Positions 32,880 to 43,879 of a stretch of 64,000 nucleotides of DNA are shown here, one piece after another. The stretch is taken from contig NC_073746.1 of the NCBI RefSeq assembly GCF_029784135.1, positions 101,696,515 through 101,760,514 of the forward strand. Reading direction: 5' to 3'. Position numbers and translations under genes: made by a program. Source of the DNA: Toxorhynchites rutilus septentrionalis. Lineage: Eukaryota > Arthropoda > Insecta > Diptera > Culicidae. Every line of letters starts with the position of its first letter. The stretch's first letter is position 1. The notes beneath the pieces were generated by a model. That model was given only the letters and a program-made list of their open reading frames with translations, did not search any database and was not told the origin of the DNA.

Positions 32880-33770
32880 GAGACTGGAAATGTTGTCAAA
32901 TTGTCATCCGTTTGCATAGACCATCTCGGCCAAAATTCTCCATAGGTTCTCTATGGGATTGCAATCGACTGCCAGCAGGTCATTCAAGAAGCGGAATGTC
33001 CTTCTCGGCAAACCATGCCTTCGATTGCTTGGAAACGTGGACCTATGCATAATCCTACTGAAAAAAACGACATCCTCGGTAGTGTTATTCTCAATATGGC
33101 CAATCAAAACGTCCTCCAGTAATTGAAGATACTTTTCGGAGTTCATTCGGGTGAAAATGAAACAAATGAGAAGCTTGCTGTGATAGGAAATGGCTCCCCA
33201 CACTGTCAAACTTCCGCCCCCAAAGTTTCGCTTCGAGCTCACGGCATGCCGTTGACTTAAATTGTACCAATAGCAACTGTAACAGTTCGGATCATCCAAA
33301 TTGAACTTTTTTCGCCGGAAAATACAACATTTTTTCATTCCAGTTTCCATTCCATGTATTGCCGGGCGAAAATGAGATGGTTCTGCTTATGGGTGGCGGT
33401 CAGTTTCGGCTCCCCTTGAAGTTTCTTCCACATTATGTTTGGTGACTCATTCAAGATGCGCGCAATATGTCGTTACTGGAACAACCGATTCTGCCTTAAT
33501 GTATGAGCAGGACATCGTTTCCTGGTTGCTTCGTGTAGTATTCGACCTTTAAGACGCAAAGTAACTTTGGTGTTCCCATTTGTTGGTCGTTATATCCCAT
33601 ATTTCTGGCACTATTTAAAGAAATTCCGTACCGCTTTCTCAGATAGACCAATTTTTGTTACGATCGAGCGATTAGAAAATTTTTGTTCACTGAATAAAAT
33701 AATATATTTTCTGAATAATAAAGATATATTTTCCGCGCCTCTTCCGTCAATAGAAAACTTTTCGCCATTC
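32880..33770 (-). mobile_element. Tc1-like transposase pseudogene
   Basis: The minus strand from about 33770 reads MAKSFLLTEEAR, then in shifted frames SNRSIVTKIGLSEKAVRNF (helix-turn-helix), LNESPNIMWKKL, a GEKKFNLDDPNCY-type block (first catalytic Asp/Glu region degraded) near 33300, KRNFGGGSLTVWGAISYHSK (conserved GGGS-VWG motif), RMNSEKYLQLLEDVL, and finally NPIENLWRILAEMVY near 32910-32960. All landmarks of a Tc1-family transposase are in order but at least three frameshifts and stops are present. No terminal inverted repeats could be assigned by eye. Confidence 0.82.
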
Positions 33771-35098
33771 CTTTAAATTCTACGTAAATCACTTATCTGA
33801 ACAACTTCTTACATTGCACATCTAATATTTATCTTGTAAATTGAACATTCCCAAGTATTTTTTCAAAAAACACAGATAAAGACTTGGTGATTCTGCGAAA
33901 ACTCGATTTTTATGCCCTGTGGCTAAACGTATGTCTCGGGAAAAAACGACGTTTGAATGTTTATATCCACCGATGCCGCCTTGTGTGTGTGTGTGTGATT
34001 GTGACGCACGTCCTTTCAATAAAAGTGACTTAAATATACTATCACTATAACAAATAAGTATCCCGATAAAAAGAACATTCCTAGTTGTTTTGTAAGTGTT
34101 TCAAGTTTTTTTTCAAGTGCGGCTAAACGAATGTCTATCACTGTATTAATAATCCCTCTTCCCTGGTCTCAGTTAAGATTTGGCCACCAATGTTATCAGC
34201 TAATAAAATTTCAATTCGCCGAACTTTCACAAGGAGTATGTACTGCTACTGGCGAACACAGATCAGTGTATTTTTGTGCTATTTCACTGGTTCAGGTTCA
34301 TCACAGAGAGTGTTTCAGGCATTGTTTCTCTGTTTCTTGGGAGGGCAAAATTAATTCAGCTCGGTAAAAACATTGAGAATTAAACTCTGTGATTATTCGT
34401 GTATCGTATATATTCTGGAATATAATGAGAATCGAACAATAGCCATCAACAAAAACAATGGCTTGGCAAGTGTTATTTGAACTCTATTCGATTGAGATAA
34501 ATGGTACAAAAAAAAGATTCGCTAGCGCGGCATTAAATTCCAATGACGCTGAAAGCTCTAGTTTACCAACTTCTGTAGTGGGAATGACTAATTTGAACGA
34601 ATTAACTTTTCGTACAAATTATTTGAATCTTATGGTAAATAAAAGCTGATAATTTTGCTGACAAAAACATATTTATTTTAGAACATGATCTCCGATTCCT
34701 ACAATCAATCAAAACGTAAACTATAACCTTTATGCCCTTTTCTGGGCATGATTTGGCGAATGTAAAAATAAAACTGTTTAAAGTACTTGAACCAATGATT
34801 TGAAAACCGTTCGAAATGTGCGTAGTCTCGATAACACATTTTTGATGCCATTATATCTATTCTGTAAAAGTTAAATTAAAAAGTTTAATTAAGAATAACA
34901 ATGTAAGGAACATTTCCACTAGCAATTGAACGTTTGGTTTTCATCGGTTTCAGTTTAGCAGCATTAGTAGCAAAGTATGACCGAAGATGATCGATAACCG
35001 GAGATTATTTACAAAATTATCATTTATTTAAATGAATTGATGCATGTATGTTTCATGGAGCACAATGTTTTGAATGAAATGAAAATTTGTTATAAACG
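33771..35098. other. Intergenic, no gene recognised
   Basis: Contains a short (GT)n tract at about 33983-34000. Reading frames are short and without family resemblance. The end of the stretch is the 3' flank of cuticle gene 2. Confidence 0.4.
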
Positions 35099-35201
35099 TT
35101 TATTGTATTTTCTACTTTTTTGAAGCTTCTTCCAAAGCTTTTGACGCATATGGAATTGATATACTTTCAGCATGATTTGTTGCACTTCACTCTTATGGCA
35201 T

Positions 35202-35665
35202 CTAAAATTTCCTATTATTTTCCTTCTGTGGTGGCAAAGTCGCAAGAAATGCCAATGCCCTCGCTATCGGCGCTGGAACGGGAGGCGGTGTTGGAAGGTG
35301 TTCTGCTGAAGGTCGGTAACCATTCTCGTCGGCGGTGTAAGACACGCTGTACGTTTTCCCATCATCGCCCTGCAGAATAACGAAGATAAATTCAATACAA
35401 AAACGAACACCATCAACTACATCTATCGAACCTGATAGGTAAACTGCCCTTGAGATGCAGTACCAGCGTTATTATTCACAACAATTTGCTGCCCATCCTG
35501 GGCAGCGCGCGTTCCATCACCACCTTCGTAGCTGTATCTAAATTTTCCATCCACTTCCAGTACATTCTCATGGGACACTATTGGAATATCCTTGAAACTT
35601 GGTGCGGACTTCTTCTGGGCACTTGCAACTAACAAAACACACAACAAAAGCAGTCCTTTGAACAT
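35202..35665 (-). CDS. RR-1 cuticular protein (chitin-binding), 133 aa, two exons
   Basis: Secreted chitin-binding cuticle protein. Exons: 35665-35432 (78 codons, donor GTTCGA) and 35369-35202 (acceptor CTGCAG, stop TAG); both are phase 0 and join cleanly across a 62-bp intron. Residues 1-17 ([17 protein letters not shown]) are a signal peptide. The RR-1 domain runs from [19 protein letters not shown] through GQFTYQ, then (exon 2) [20 protein letters not shown] and [12 protein letters not shown], with an Ala/Leu-rich tail ending NNRKF. The start is the first ATG: the reading frame extends upstream to 35716 only through a GTG. A TATA box lies at 35789-35782 and an AATAAA poly(A) signal at 35104-35099. 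Asn-rich VVNNNAGT in the domain loop is a local peculiarity. Exon borders are inferred from consensus and homology. Confidence 0.93.
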
Positions 35666-35781
35666 TGTTAAACCAAGGAATCCAATCCAAGGACTCCAGC
35701 TGCACAATAACTTCACTCAAAAACGAGCACTTATAGTCAGACTCGATCCCAAACTGCACCTTAGAATAGTCTCATTGCATG

Positions 35782-35789
35782 TTTATATA
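35782..35789 (-). promoter_or_regulatory. TATA box of cuticle gene 2
   Basis: TATATAAA on the minus strand, 117 nt upstream of the ATG, with an initiator-like GCAGT about 31 nt downstream (near 35757). Confidence 0.68.
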
Positions 35790-37039
35790 GCAAGCCCTAA
35801 CGATCGAACGAAAAAAGAGGAGCTCCATAGCAGCCGCCCAGAAAAAGTGGTTCTCTAGGGCCTCGGTTGAAAGGCAACATGGGCTAAGAGTGCTTGGAGT
35901 TTTCGCCCAGTTCGTTTGCGGCGCAAGTTTTTCATCATTACCGTTTCACGAACCGGCGCACGAAAACCCTAGATTAGTCGGAGATATATGTGTTATTTCG
36001 CCGCTGACTTTTCGACCCCGCTGGGTTCCATTTGTTCTGTGTGTTGACTTTTTTTTCGTTTCTGCACCGAAACCATGAAGCTCGTGTCTAACGCCCATGC
36101 TGGAGAATTTTGCGCAACGAAATAAAAGAGTCGATAAAATCAGTCGTCGATCAGCTAAAGTGCTGCTTTCGTATGCAAAATCCATCATCCATCATAACTT
36201 CCTCATATTTGGAGCCCCGGCTACGAAAAAGAGACAAAAAAACCTAACGTCGACGATGCGTTGACCTCCAAAACAACGATTTGGCGAATTCAAGTGTACC
36301 GAACAGCATCCAGTGTGTCCGCACCTTGGTTACCCAAGAATGTTCGGATGATGCGCTGACCGAAAATGCACGCAGTGGAATGAAGCCGTCAATTCTTTTC
36401 TCGATGGAGCATGCGATGTGATCAGTGGATACCAAAAAAAAGTGAAGGTCGCCGGGTAAGCTCTCGAACGCGAGGGTGGTGCTCGTAGATTCGATGCGAG
36501 AGGAATTTTTTGTGCGTTCGACGATTTATCGGTTTTTCAAAAAAAAATTTTTTGGATGTTAAAGCTCTACCAATTAAAATCCGGAACACTTTCAAACGAA
36601 TATATTTATAACAATCTGTCTAACTTAGAATAAAATGTTATGAGAAGAAGTAGTTCTGTATTTATTTTTGTTTAAAGATACAATATGGCTTTAGTGATTT
36701 TCAATCCTCTAGAAAACTCAAATTTTGAGATTGATACTTACCATCCACTTCAGTGCAAGCTACTGGTCAAACTTATCAGCTGTGTTTTTCTAATTCGCAA
36801 CATTATCAAACTTCGGATACTAAATCAAAATTCGGACAGATTGAATTCAAATTTCGGACACTTTATTTTGTAATTTTATGGACGAAAATTACATTACACT
36901 TGATTATATTTTATAGTCAACTGCGAAACAGTTACCAAGCAATCACAGTAAGTGATAGTGATAGTGAAACCAAATGATCACTCTAAAGAAGCAATTGTGA
37001 TATTAAATTTATAGTTATATTATCAGTGCATGAAGCATT
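35790..37039. other. Intergenic, no gene recognised
   Basis: GC-richer section at 35870-36480 without a convincing frame; it could be a decayed transposon or gene-leader fragment. 36580-36900 contains phrases such as AAATTCGGACAGATTG that recur in style near 59190-59280 and 61640-61880, probably another dispersed repeat. Confidence 0.35.
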
Positions 37040-37345
37040 TCAAGATATTAGAACAAAGTGTCCGAAATATGATTCAGAACGGTATTCCAGAATACGACGT
37101 ACCAGGTTCATTGTATTGGTCAAGACGCAGAGTGATGAAATCGAGTATCAGATGATCAGCGACAGGGTGTGGTTGAGGAAGGCCTGTTCTACAACTACAG
37201 TGTCATGAAAGTGCACTGAAAGTGCACGAAGGAAAACTCGATGTCGAGAAGGGAGCATTTCGTGCGAAGCTGTCCTCGATAGTTATTCACATCGGGACAT
37301 CAAAATCGTTACCAGAGACATAAACGCTCAGGTTGGAAGACAATA
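37040..37345 (+). mobile_element. RTE-type LINE endonuclease fragment
   Basis: In shifting frames the sequence reads LRKACSTTTVS / FYNYSVMKVH near 37160-37220, an EKGAFRAKLSS stretch near 37248-37280 and HRDIKIVTRDINAQVGR near 37290-37340. This matches the order of the APE endonuclease of RTE-clade LINEs (FNYS-NVH, then DVKIVIGDFNAQVG), with the GDFN motif mutated to RDIN. Cut off by the Tc1-like element that follows. Confidence 0.6.
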
Positions 37346-37347
37346 TA

Positions 37348-38150
37348 CAGTGATGGGCACAAAAAAATTCACCCCCAAACGAAGTGTTCCAATATTGAAA
37401 GTTTTTTCAAACTTTTCGATATTCCAGTCAATACTACGTAAAACTAGGTAATTAGCAGACCATTTCGTCATCTTCAACCGGCTATAAAGCACGGTGGTGA
37501 AAGCATCTTGGTGTGGGGCTGTTTTTCGTGGAAAAATTATCTTAGGTTTACGGTGCTGATGGTTACATCAACATTTTGTGCGAGCATCTAGAAGAATCCA
37601 TGCTAAAAATGGCGCTGGAGGATAACTACACCTTCCTGCCAGATAAGAACCCGAATCATACAGCGAAGAAAACAGCAGCATTCTTCCAATCGGCACGTAT
37701 TAAACCAATGGTGCCGCCACCCTTGGGCTTCGATTTGAATCCTATTGAGAATTCAGGGGGATTTTGGACAACGAAGTGAACAAAACTGACGTTACGAACG
37801 AGCAAAACTATTTTGCTGCGTTAAAAAAGGTTCGGGACGAGCTGAAGCCCCAACTTTGAAACCTTGAGGAGAGTAGTCCGAAGCGTTGTCAGTTGGTTAT
37901 CGAGACCAAAGGAGGTCATATTGACTATTAGTTATTTGTTTTTATTATTATTTTGAAAAAAAAATTTTAGAAAAATTATGGAAAAAGTATGGTTTTGTAT
38001 TAAATAAATCAACGATACTGAAATGACAAAATGGTCTAATAATTACCTAGTTTAACGTAGTTTTTACAGGAATACCGAAATGTTAGAACAAACCTTGAAA
38101 ATTAAAACATTTTTATTTCTAATGGGGAGGGTTTTTTGCGCCCATCACTG
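37348..38150 (+). mobile_element. Decayed Tc1-like DNA transposon with short TIRs
   Basis: Left end CAGTGATGGGCACAAAAAAA at 37348, right end TTTTTTGCGCCCATCACTG ending 38150: matching terminal inverted repeats. TA precedes the left end; the right flank reads TT, so one target copy is mutated. Inside, 37480-37760 reads KHGGESILVWGCFSW and, after frameshifts, LPDKNPNHTAKKT and FDLNPIENS, i.e. the GG-VWG, catalytic D-N-PKHTA (the Asp is present as PDKN) and NPIEN motifs of a DD34E Tc1 transposase. The N-terminal half is missing, giving an 803-bp internally deleted relic. Confidence 0.75.
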
Positions 38151-38494
38151 TTTGAACGAACCGGTGATCGAACAGTCAATTCTTCTTTTTCTTTTTCTTC
38201 TTCTTCTTTTTCTTCTTCTTCTTTTTCTTCTTCTTCTTCCTCTTTGGGTTGGTCATTCCATGAGTTGACTGTGGGTTTATCGGAAGAATGCTTGTGTTCA
38301 TCGTTATAGTACTGGAAGATGACACGTTGTATTTTCTTGTTGATCCCCTTGAACATCGATCGCTTTTTGATCTCACGTTTCAAGTCACGCAAAATAAAAT
38401 CATGTGCATTGTCCCAGAATTTTTTCGGTCGTAGATTAATTATTTCATACGGTAAATGATCTTGGTTTGTCCAATTTGGGGTGTTTTTACGCAA
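38151..38494 (-). CDS. Unknown open frame with acidic/basic low-complexity tail
   Basis: A frame on the minus strand of about 115 codons before entering the neighbouring Tc1-like element. It includes LRPKKFWDNAHDFILRDLK and KRSMFKGINKKIQRVIF, then a Lys/Glu run from a CTT microsatellite. Its first 17 or so codons lie in the terminal repeat of family D, so the ATG there is probably not native; the true start may have been removed by that insertion. The body between about 38250 and 38450 matches no family I recognise. It could be a trapped exon or a piece of an unidentified transposon. No splice site or promoter could be defended. Confidence 0.25.
38176..38243. repeat. (CTT)n microsatellite
   Basis: Interrupted CTT/CTTTTT tract; on the minus strand it encodes the Glu/Lys run of the frame above. 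Likely polymorphic in length. Confidence 0.85.
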
Positions 38495-39335
38495 CTAGTA
38501 AATGCAAATCTATTTTTCTTCATGAAAATCACACATAATCGATACGAGTTTAGGTTTGTTGAAAAGCCCCAAGTCTCTAGTTGCTAATACTACCATAAGG
38601 TGTTGAAATTATTCAAATTTTTATGTTTTTAACGATTTTCCTTAAAGAAAAATTATGATCATGGTTTGACCACCTCTGATCATGGTTTGCCCAAAAAAAT
38701 GATCATGGTTTGTCCGGTTTTAGAAATCTCCATTTTTGAATGAAAACATTCGAATTCACAATTAGATGTTGCATTTATCATTGCTTGAGTTTACGGTCAT
38801 CATATTGATTCATTCATAATTTAGACTTTCTTCAGAATATTGCCTTTTCTTGGGCATTTTAGAAGTGTTCACCTCAACACAATCAACACAGAAAAACCAG
38901 CGCGTCAAGCGGTTGCCATAGAAATCATGTGGACAAAACAACATTATTGAATTGGACAACTCATGATCAGAATTGAGTGCATCAAAATGCGTTAAATGGT
39001 GAGCAAGCATGATGTTTACAATATTTATAAGTGTTGTAATCCAGAAAAGGTCTGAATACGTGCCAAATAATCATCTGGTGATCGATTAAAAGTTAGCTCG
39101 AACGAGGGGCGCATTGACACAAATAGAAAGTGTATTTTATAATCCTTTAAAACATGTGATTTCGTAAAAATATACTATCAAACTACTATAAATCATGTAA
39201 AAGGCAATTTCATTTATATGTTTCGAAACATTCGAAGGCCTTATTTGACACAGGAGCGCTGAATTAGAGCATTCAAAAAAGTGGGCAAACCATGATTATA
39301 TTTTCGACTGGACAAACCAAGATCATTTACCCTAC
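38450..39335. repeat. Repeat family D with terminal inverted repeats
   Basis: The left end GTAAATGATCTTGGTTTGTC (38452 onward) is found inverted at the right end (GACAAACCAAGATCATTTAC, about 39312-39331). Sub-terminal phrases ATGATCATGGTTTGTCC and GGGCAAACCATGATTAT are also inverted relatives of one another. No transposase frame inside. Probably a non-autonomous DNA transposon of about 0.88 kb. Confidence 0.7.
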
Positions 39336-39349
39336 CTTGTAAACTACGA

Positions 39350-39940
39350 TTTAAGACCAACATTCCTATTTTTTTTTTTTTGAGAAAGAAAACTATCGTT
39401 ACGTTACCTGACCTACAAAATACTCTCCAAAATTCTTCTCTGACGCCCGGTAACCAGTAAGTTCGCGGCCCAGTGTCATGCGTACTACAAGGGCAATGGA
39501 CAATGTGCCCAACCTTCCGATCCGTCTCTAAGCGAACGATCATGAGTTCATGAACTCAGGTCCTTCAAATGACCATCTTTGTGTGTTATTCTAGCTACTA
39601 CGTCCACGCAACAATCATCATGTGACGGTAATCTCAGTCCCTTACCGCTCACATTACGGCTCACATTGCTGCATCGGTGATTGGTACTATTAATAACACA
39701 ACAATGGAAACCTCATATCAACAGTCCCGCTGTGTATGCTCCAACTGTGAATATTCGAACAATAGGAGTATTGTTCGTTATTTACAATATGTGTATCGAT
39801 AAGATAGGACCACGCTTAGACCTAAATGGTTACTGTGTAATATACAACAAAATACACACAGTAGCACGAATAAATTCGGCTCTGTTACAACTAAATTGCT
39901 GAATGGGCCTAATAAAATAAACATATTTTTTTTTAAATCG
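39350..39940 (+). mobile_element. Probable LINE 3' UTR fragment
   Basis: Ends TGAATGGGCCTAATAAAATA then an AT-rich tail (39901-39935), the same style as the ends of the LINEs at 24.7 kb (GAGCCTGTAAAAATAAA) and 28.43 kb (GAGCCTTAATAAAATA). No protein motif is left. The left border is not defined. Confidence 0.45.
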
Positions 39941-40411
39941 AAAAACACGTGTAGGGTATCAAAATATTTATGGCATTTCTTCGCAAAGTGGTCGAAAGTG
40001 GCCAGAAGTCATATAGGGAAGGTGTAGAGGGGACCCTAAGGAAGACGTTTTGTTATAAAAAAAACTTTGGAGGTATTTGGAGAATTTTTTGTAGGTCTAC
40101 TTTTCTATAAATTCAATGAAGAAAATGTATTTACTTTCAAAAACTCATTTCACCGATTAAAAATTTTTTACACTAAAAACGGAATACAAATTCAAAATTA
40201 GCATAAAACTCTCTATCCAGAACACCATCACATTATTTTTTAACGTATTTTGTAGCACTTGTGCAGAATTTGAAAAACATGCGTGTTTATCACTACACTG
40301 GTTCACCGCATCAAACACTACGTTGCCACGTCGTTATCGCAACGAAAATCGTCACGGACACTGTTGCCATATGTGATACTAGATGCCTTGAAGGTTAGAG
40401 AACAAAACTAG
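39941..40411. other. No gene recognised
   Basis: AT-rich sequence, no conserved frame, no RNA feature. Confidence 0.4.
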
Positions 40412-40570
40412 ACCATTCATTCGGTCAGGCATTGTTGTTCATTTTTCTATTTAATGCCACCTAGAATTTCTGAGGGACCACTGTGGGCCAGTACTTGAGG
40501 GGTTAGCGTAACGGCCCCACAACTCTGTCGGTTTGGGTTCAATCCTAGCTGGCGTCGTTGGGATTTTCTG
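40412..40570 (+). mobile_element. tRNA-derived SINE (second family), unit 1
   Basis: A-box-like GGTTAGCGTAACGG (40501-40514) and B-box-like GGTTCAATCC (40536-40545) lie in the order and spacing of a polymerase III internal promoter. A 5' part (GACCATTCATTCGGTCAGGC) precedes the tRNA-like part. Unit 2 follows directly. Not a functional tRNA: the arms around the boxes do not form a full cloverleaf. Confidence 0.62.
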
Positions 40571-40722
40571 ACCATTCATTCGGTCAGGCATTGTTGTTAT
40601 TTTTTCTATTTAATGCCACCTAGAATTTCTGAGGGACCACTGTGCGACAGTGCTTGTGGGGTTAGCGTAACGGCCCCACAACCCGGTCGGTTCAATCCTA
40701 GCTGGCGTCGTTGGGATTTTCT
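40571..40722 (+). mobile_element. tRNA-derived SINE (second family), unit 2
   Basis: Tandem second copy, again starting ACCATTCATTCGGTCAGGC and carrying TTAGCGTAACGG (40662-40673) and GGTTCAATCC (40689-40698). High identity to unit 1 apart from small changes such as a shorter spacer between the boxes. The head-to-tail arrangement without an A-tail between units suggests tandem duplication rather than two insertions. Confidence 0.62.
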
Positions 40723-40984
40723 GAGGCGAAAAATGTCTAGTTATGGTCTTCCTTTGGAAAGGAGGTGAAGATGTTGCCCCGGCTCATGAATTGTTGAGTC
40801 TGATGTACATGATTTTAATGGTGTTTGAGTTCGATCATTCTCTAAAGTCAGATATATAGGGTTTCGCGAGAAAAGTTTTTTCTTGCTCGGGAAAATCGAA
40901 ATTTCTGTGCGGAAACGGTATAGTATAGCAGTATAGTTAAGGATCGCCAGGATGGCGTATCCTTTCGGAACATAGCGGCTAAGT

Positions 40985-41790
40985 AAAACGTAATCATTGG
41001 TGCGATTCAGAAGCTTTGAAGGAAGTGTCGCGTTTGCGACCGGGTAAGATGTTGACGCCAACGCTAGACAACTGACCGAGATGATGCCAGAATCCTCAAA
41101 GAAATGCGAAAAAAAAACCCAAAAGCTACAAGCAGAACTATAAAAGAAAGCTTCTCATTGAATAAATCGGAAAGAACATACTGAGAATGAAACAGCAAGG
41201 ATACAGGAGCAAGTTTGCGTCTCGGCGACCGTTGATCCGTAAGGTCAAACATTTAGTGAATCCGTAAGATCAAACGTTTCGCCTATAAATACGTCCATAA
41301 GCCAATCTCTTTCTGGAAAAAGGTGCTGTGGCCTGAAGTAAGCATATTCGAGCCTTTCGGAACAATATAGTGTGGCTTAAGCGAGGAGATGAGCTGCTTG
41401 ACAAGAACATTCAGAATACAGTGAAACACGATGGCGGATACACCATCGTCTGGGGGTGTTTTGCTTGGTCCGGTGGTGGAACCCTGGTTTAGATCGACGG
41501 TAAAATTGATATCATTATGCACAATTTGAAGAGCTCAACAAGGAAGATGGGTTTGCCGAAGGATTGGATCTTTCAGCAAGACAACGATCCAAAGCATACG
41601 GCACACACAACGTCGTTCTACTTCCGTCAATCTCGTGTGAAGTTGATGGATTCGCCCCCACAATCATCCAATCTGAACCCGATCGAAAATCTGTGGTCAA
41701 AAAAAGAACGGTAACCAACAAAACTCTGCTGTTTGAGGTACTTTCAATGACGTGGGAACAAATTGATTAACATGCAAAACTTGGTTTAAG
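40985..41790 (+). mobile_element. Tc1-like transposase pseudogene
   Basis: Frames shift but the order is right: RRDDARILKEMRKKNPKAT near 41070-41130 (helix-turn-helix region), WKKVLWPEVSIFE near 41312-41350 (first catalytic Asp region, Asp lost), HDGGYTIVWGCFAWSGGGTL near 41430-41490, KDWIFQQDNDPKHTAHTTS near 41561-41620 (second catalytic Asp in QQDND) and SNLNPIENLWSKKER near 41670-41712 (catalytic Glu). The spacing from QQDND to PIEN is close to the 34 residues of classical Tc1. The N-terminal third is badly decayed and no clear TIRs were found. Confidence 0.78.
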
Positions 41791-41959
41791 ACATGCCCCG
41801 ACGTCTGCAGGCAGTTATCAGTGTTATCAGAGCTATCAATTCTTTATTCATGTGGAAGTACATTTGATGCCATTATGTATGGAACTCGGTTTCTTTTGCA
41901 TGGCTACCACGGGCAAGCTTGCAGAAGTCCAGACACTGAACCCAATTTTCGACGGTTTT

Positions 41960-42480
41960 CAAGCATAAATCGGCCGATAATTCTGCAATTTCACGTTCGA
42001 TATTCGTACGAAGTTCATCAATCGTCGGAAATAGTCTAACGTCACGACCGAGGCGACCAATTGACTAGGCCATTTCGTGAGATAACACGTGACATCGATT
42101 GTTAAATTCGCTGCGTAGCTTGTGGCGCTGTCCTGTTCAAACCACATATTGTCCAAGTCCATATCATCCAATTCGGGCCAAAAATATTCGGTTATCATTG
42201 AGTGGTAGCGATTCCCATTCACGGTACGTGCCGGTCTTGATTATCACGGAATTTCGGGATGCAATGGTGACTCATGGAGTACGTGTAGATTGATGCCTGA
42301 GCAATAACGCATATTTTGCTTATCGACGAGACCATTCAGCCAGAAATGAGCCTCATCGCTGAAGATGATATTTCGATGAAAATCCGGATCAGTTTCAAGT
42401 TGTTGCTCAGCCTAATTTACGAACATACGACGCTTCTGGTGGTCAAGCGGCTTCAGTTCTTGCGTCAATTTGATCTTGTA
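41960..42480 (-). mobile_element. DDE_3-type (Tc1/mariner superfamily) transposase fragment
   Basis: The minus strand reads NIIFSDEAHFWLNGLVDKQN near 42390-42330 (first catalytic Asp in SDEAHF), then MNGNRYHSMITEYFWPELDD and LDNMWFEQDSATSYAANLT near 42222-42100 (second catalytic Asp in EQDSA), and a broken C-terminal region with LDYF near 42030. Similar proteins are annotated in insects as Tc3-like or mariner-like transposases. One frameshift and a stop separate the two main parts. Confidence 0.75.
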
Positions 42481-42484
42481 AGGA

Positions 42485-43215
42485 TGTAGGGGAAAAGCGG
42501 TTAAAATGAACACCCTTAGGAATATGCCCATTTACTGCGTCCACATACTGCTACAATTTCCGTTCTTCGAAGAATATTATAGCTTAACTAACTGTTGTTC
42601 AAGATATCAAACGGTTTTTATTATAAAAAATTAAAATAGTACATTTTTCATTAAATAAAGATAAGATGTTAAATCGAGCATTTTTTATCGTGCGGTTAAA
42701 ATGATCACATGGTGGTGGTAAAATGAACAATTACACATATCATGCTAAGTGGGATAGATTTATGCGATAGATTTATTGTTCCTTCTCTAAATTTGTTTAA
42801 ATCAGCTTAGCTCATCCACCTAGAGTAGTAATTGTAGTACTCATACGTGCGAAAAATTAGTAAGAAACACACATATTGAGGTTTTTCATATTGAGGTTTG
42901 GTTTTGGTCGAGGTGGCATTTTTTTCAGGGTCAGATCCACAAAAGGAACCAAAGCAACAGTTGATGAGGTAGACCAGCTTTGGAAAACATGACATTGTTA
43001 GTCGTTATCCAGTTGTGGTTCATTTTGCCCCAAACAATAAAGTTATTCCGAATGCGAATTAATCACTGAAACCAAACAAAATATCTGTTCACCTCTCATT
43101 GAATATGTGAACAGTTGTCCAAACTGATGATTTGTCGAAGACATCATATAATTTAAATTTCAAGGGAATTTCCTTAAATACGATGCGCACAAAATTACAT
43201 CAAAATGGCTAAAAT
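42485..43215 (+). repeat. Repeat family C, third copy
   Basis: Begins TAGGGGAAAAGCGGTTAAAA and follows the 28.6 and 31.9 kb copies through CCGTTCTTCGAAGAATATT, GATAGATTTATGCG, CACCTAGAGTAGTAATTG and CAAACTGATGATTTGTCG. In this copy the box reads TTAAAATGATCA in place of TAAAGTGGTCA. It covers most of the family length. Confidence 0.7.
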
Positions 43216-43879
43216 ATGGCGTCGTTTGCTGTTCATATCGGTCTACTTTTGTAGCGTCCCCATTGAAATACCCGTTACGATTCACTGAATGAGCAGGATG
43301 AGGACGAAGTTTAACTTCCAATGTTCATTGAGTAGCAACAAATCGTTTTCCAAATATTGTAAAAATGTTAAATTATGAATACTCATGCATACATTCGTGC
43401 AATAATAAAACTGATTGGAAACGAATGACTGTCAATATTAGATTTAAATATCCACAGCTAGCTTCGAAAAAGTCTATGCTTGGAAAGAGTAGCGAACGTT
43501 GTCATGTTCTTTTGTATTTTAATGTTACAGTATCGGCATTATCAACACAATTCACAATTTCGCCTTTATAAAAGAAAAAGTGTAAAATGCACAGAATTTT
43601 CTCTTTGACTTCCGTTGTTAACACCCTATAACGCACAACTTAATGAAACAAAAAAAAACAGCAAGAAATCTTTTTAGTGTGTAATGTCACCTTTACAACG
43701 AGCCGAAACTTGAAATTGTAGGATCGATATTAAACGAGACATCGATCACTAAAGCAAGCTACCGAGAAAATAATGGATTACTTTTTCCCCAATCTAATAC
43801 TAACCTTCTTTTGTTTACTTCACGATGAACCCAATGTTACCGCATTTTTTCATGCAATTTTTTCAGCTGTACTGAAGAA
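43216..43879. other. No gene recognised
   Basis: AT-rich. The last 40 nt before 43880 end in a pyrimidine stretch and TTTTTTCAG, which could be a splice acceptor for the frame that follows. Confidence 0.35.

Noticed and set aside
35666..35716. Extending cuticle gene 2 upstream to residue 'MKLLCSWSPW'
   Set aside because: The upstream start codon is GTG, not ATG, and lies in the 5' UTR downstream of the TATA box; the first ATG (35665) begins a clean signal peptide.
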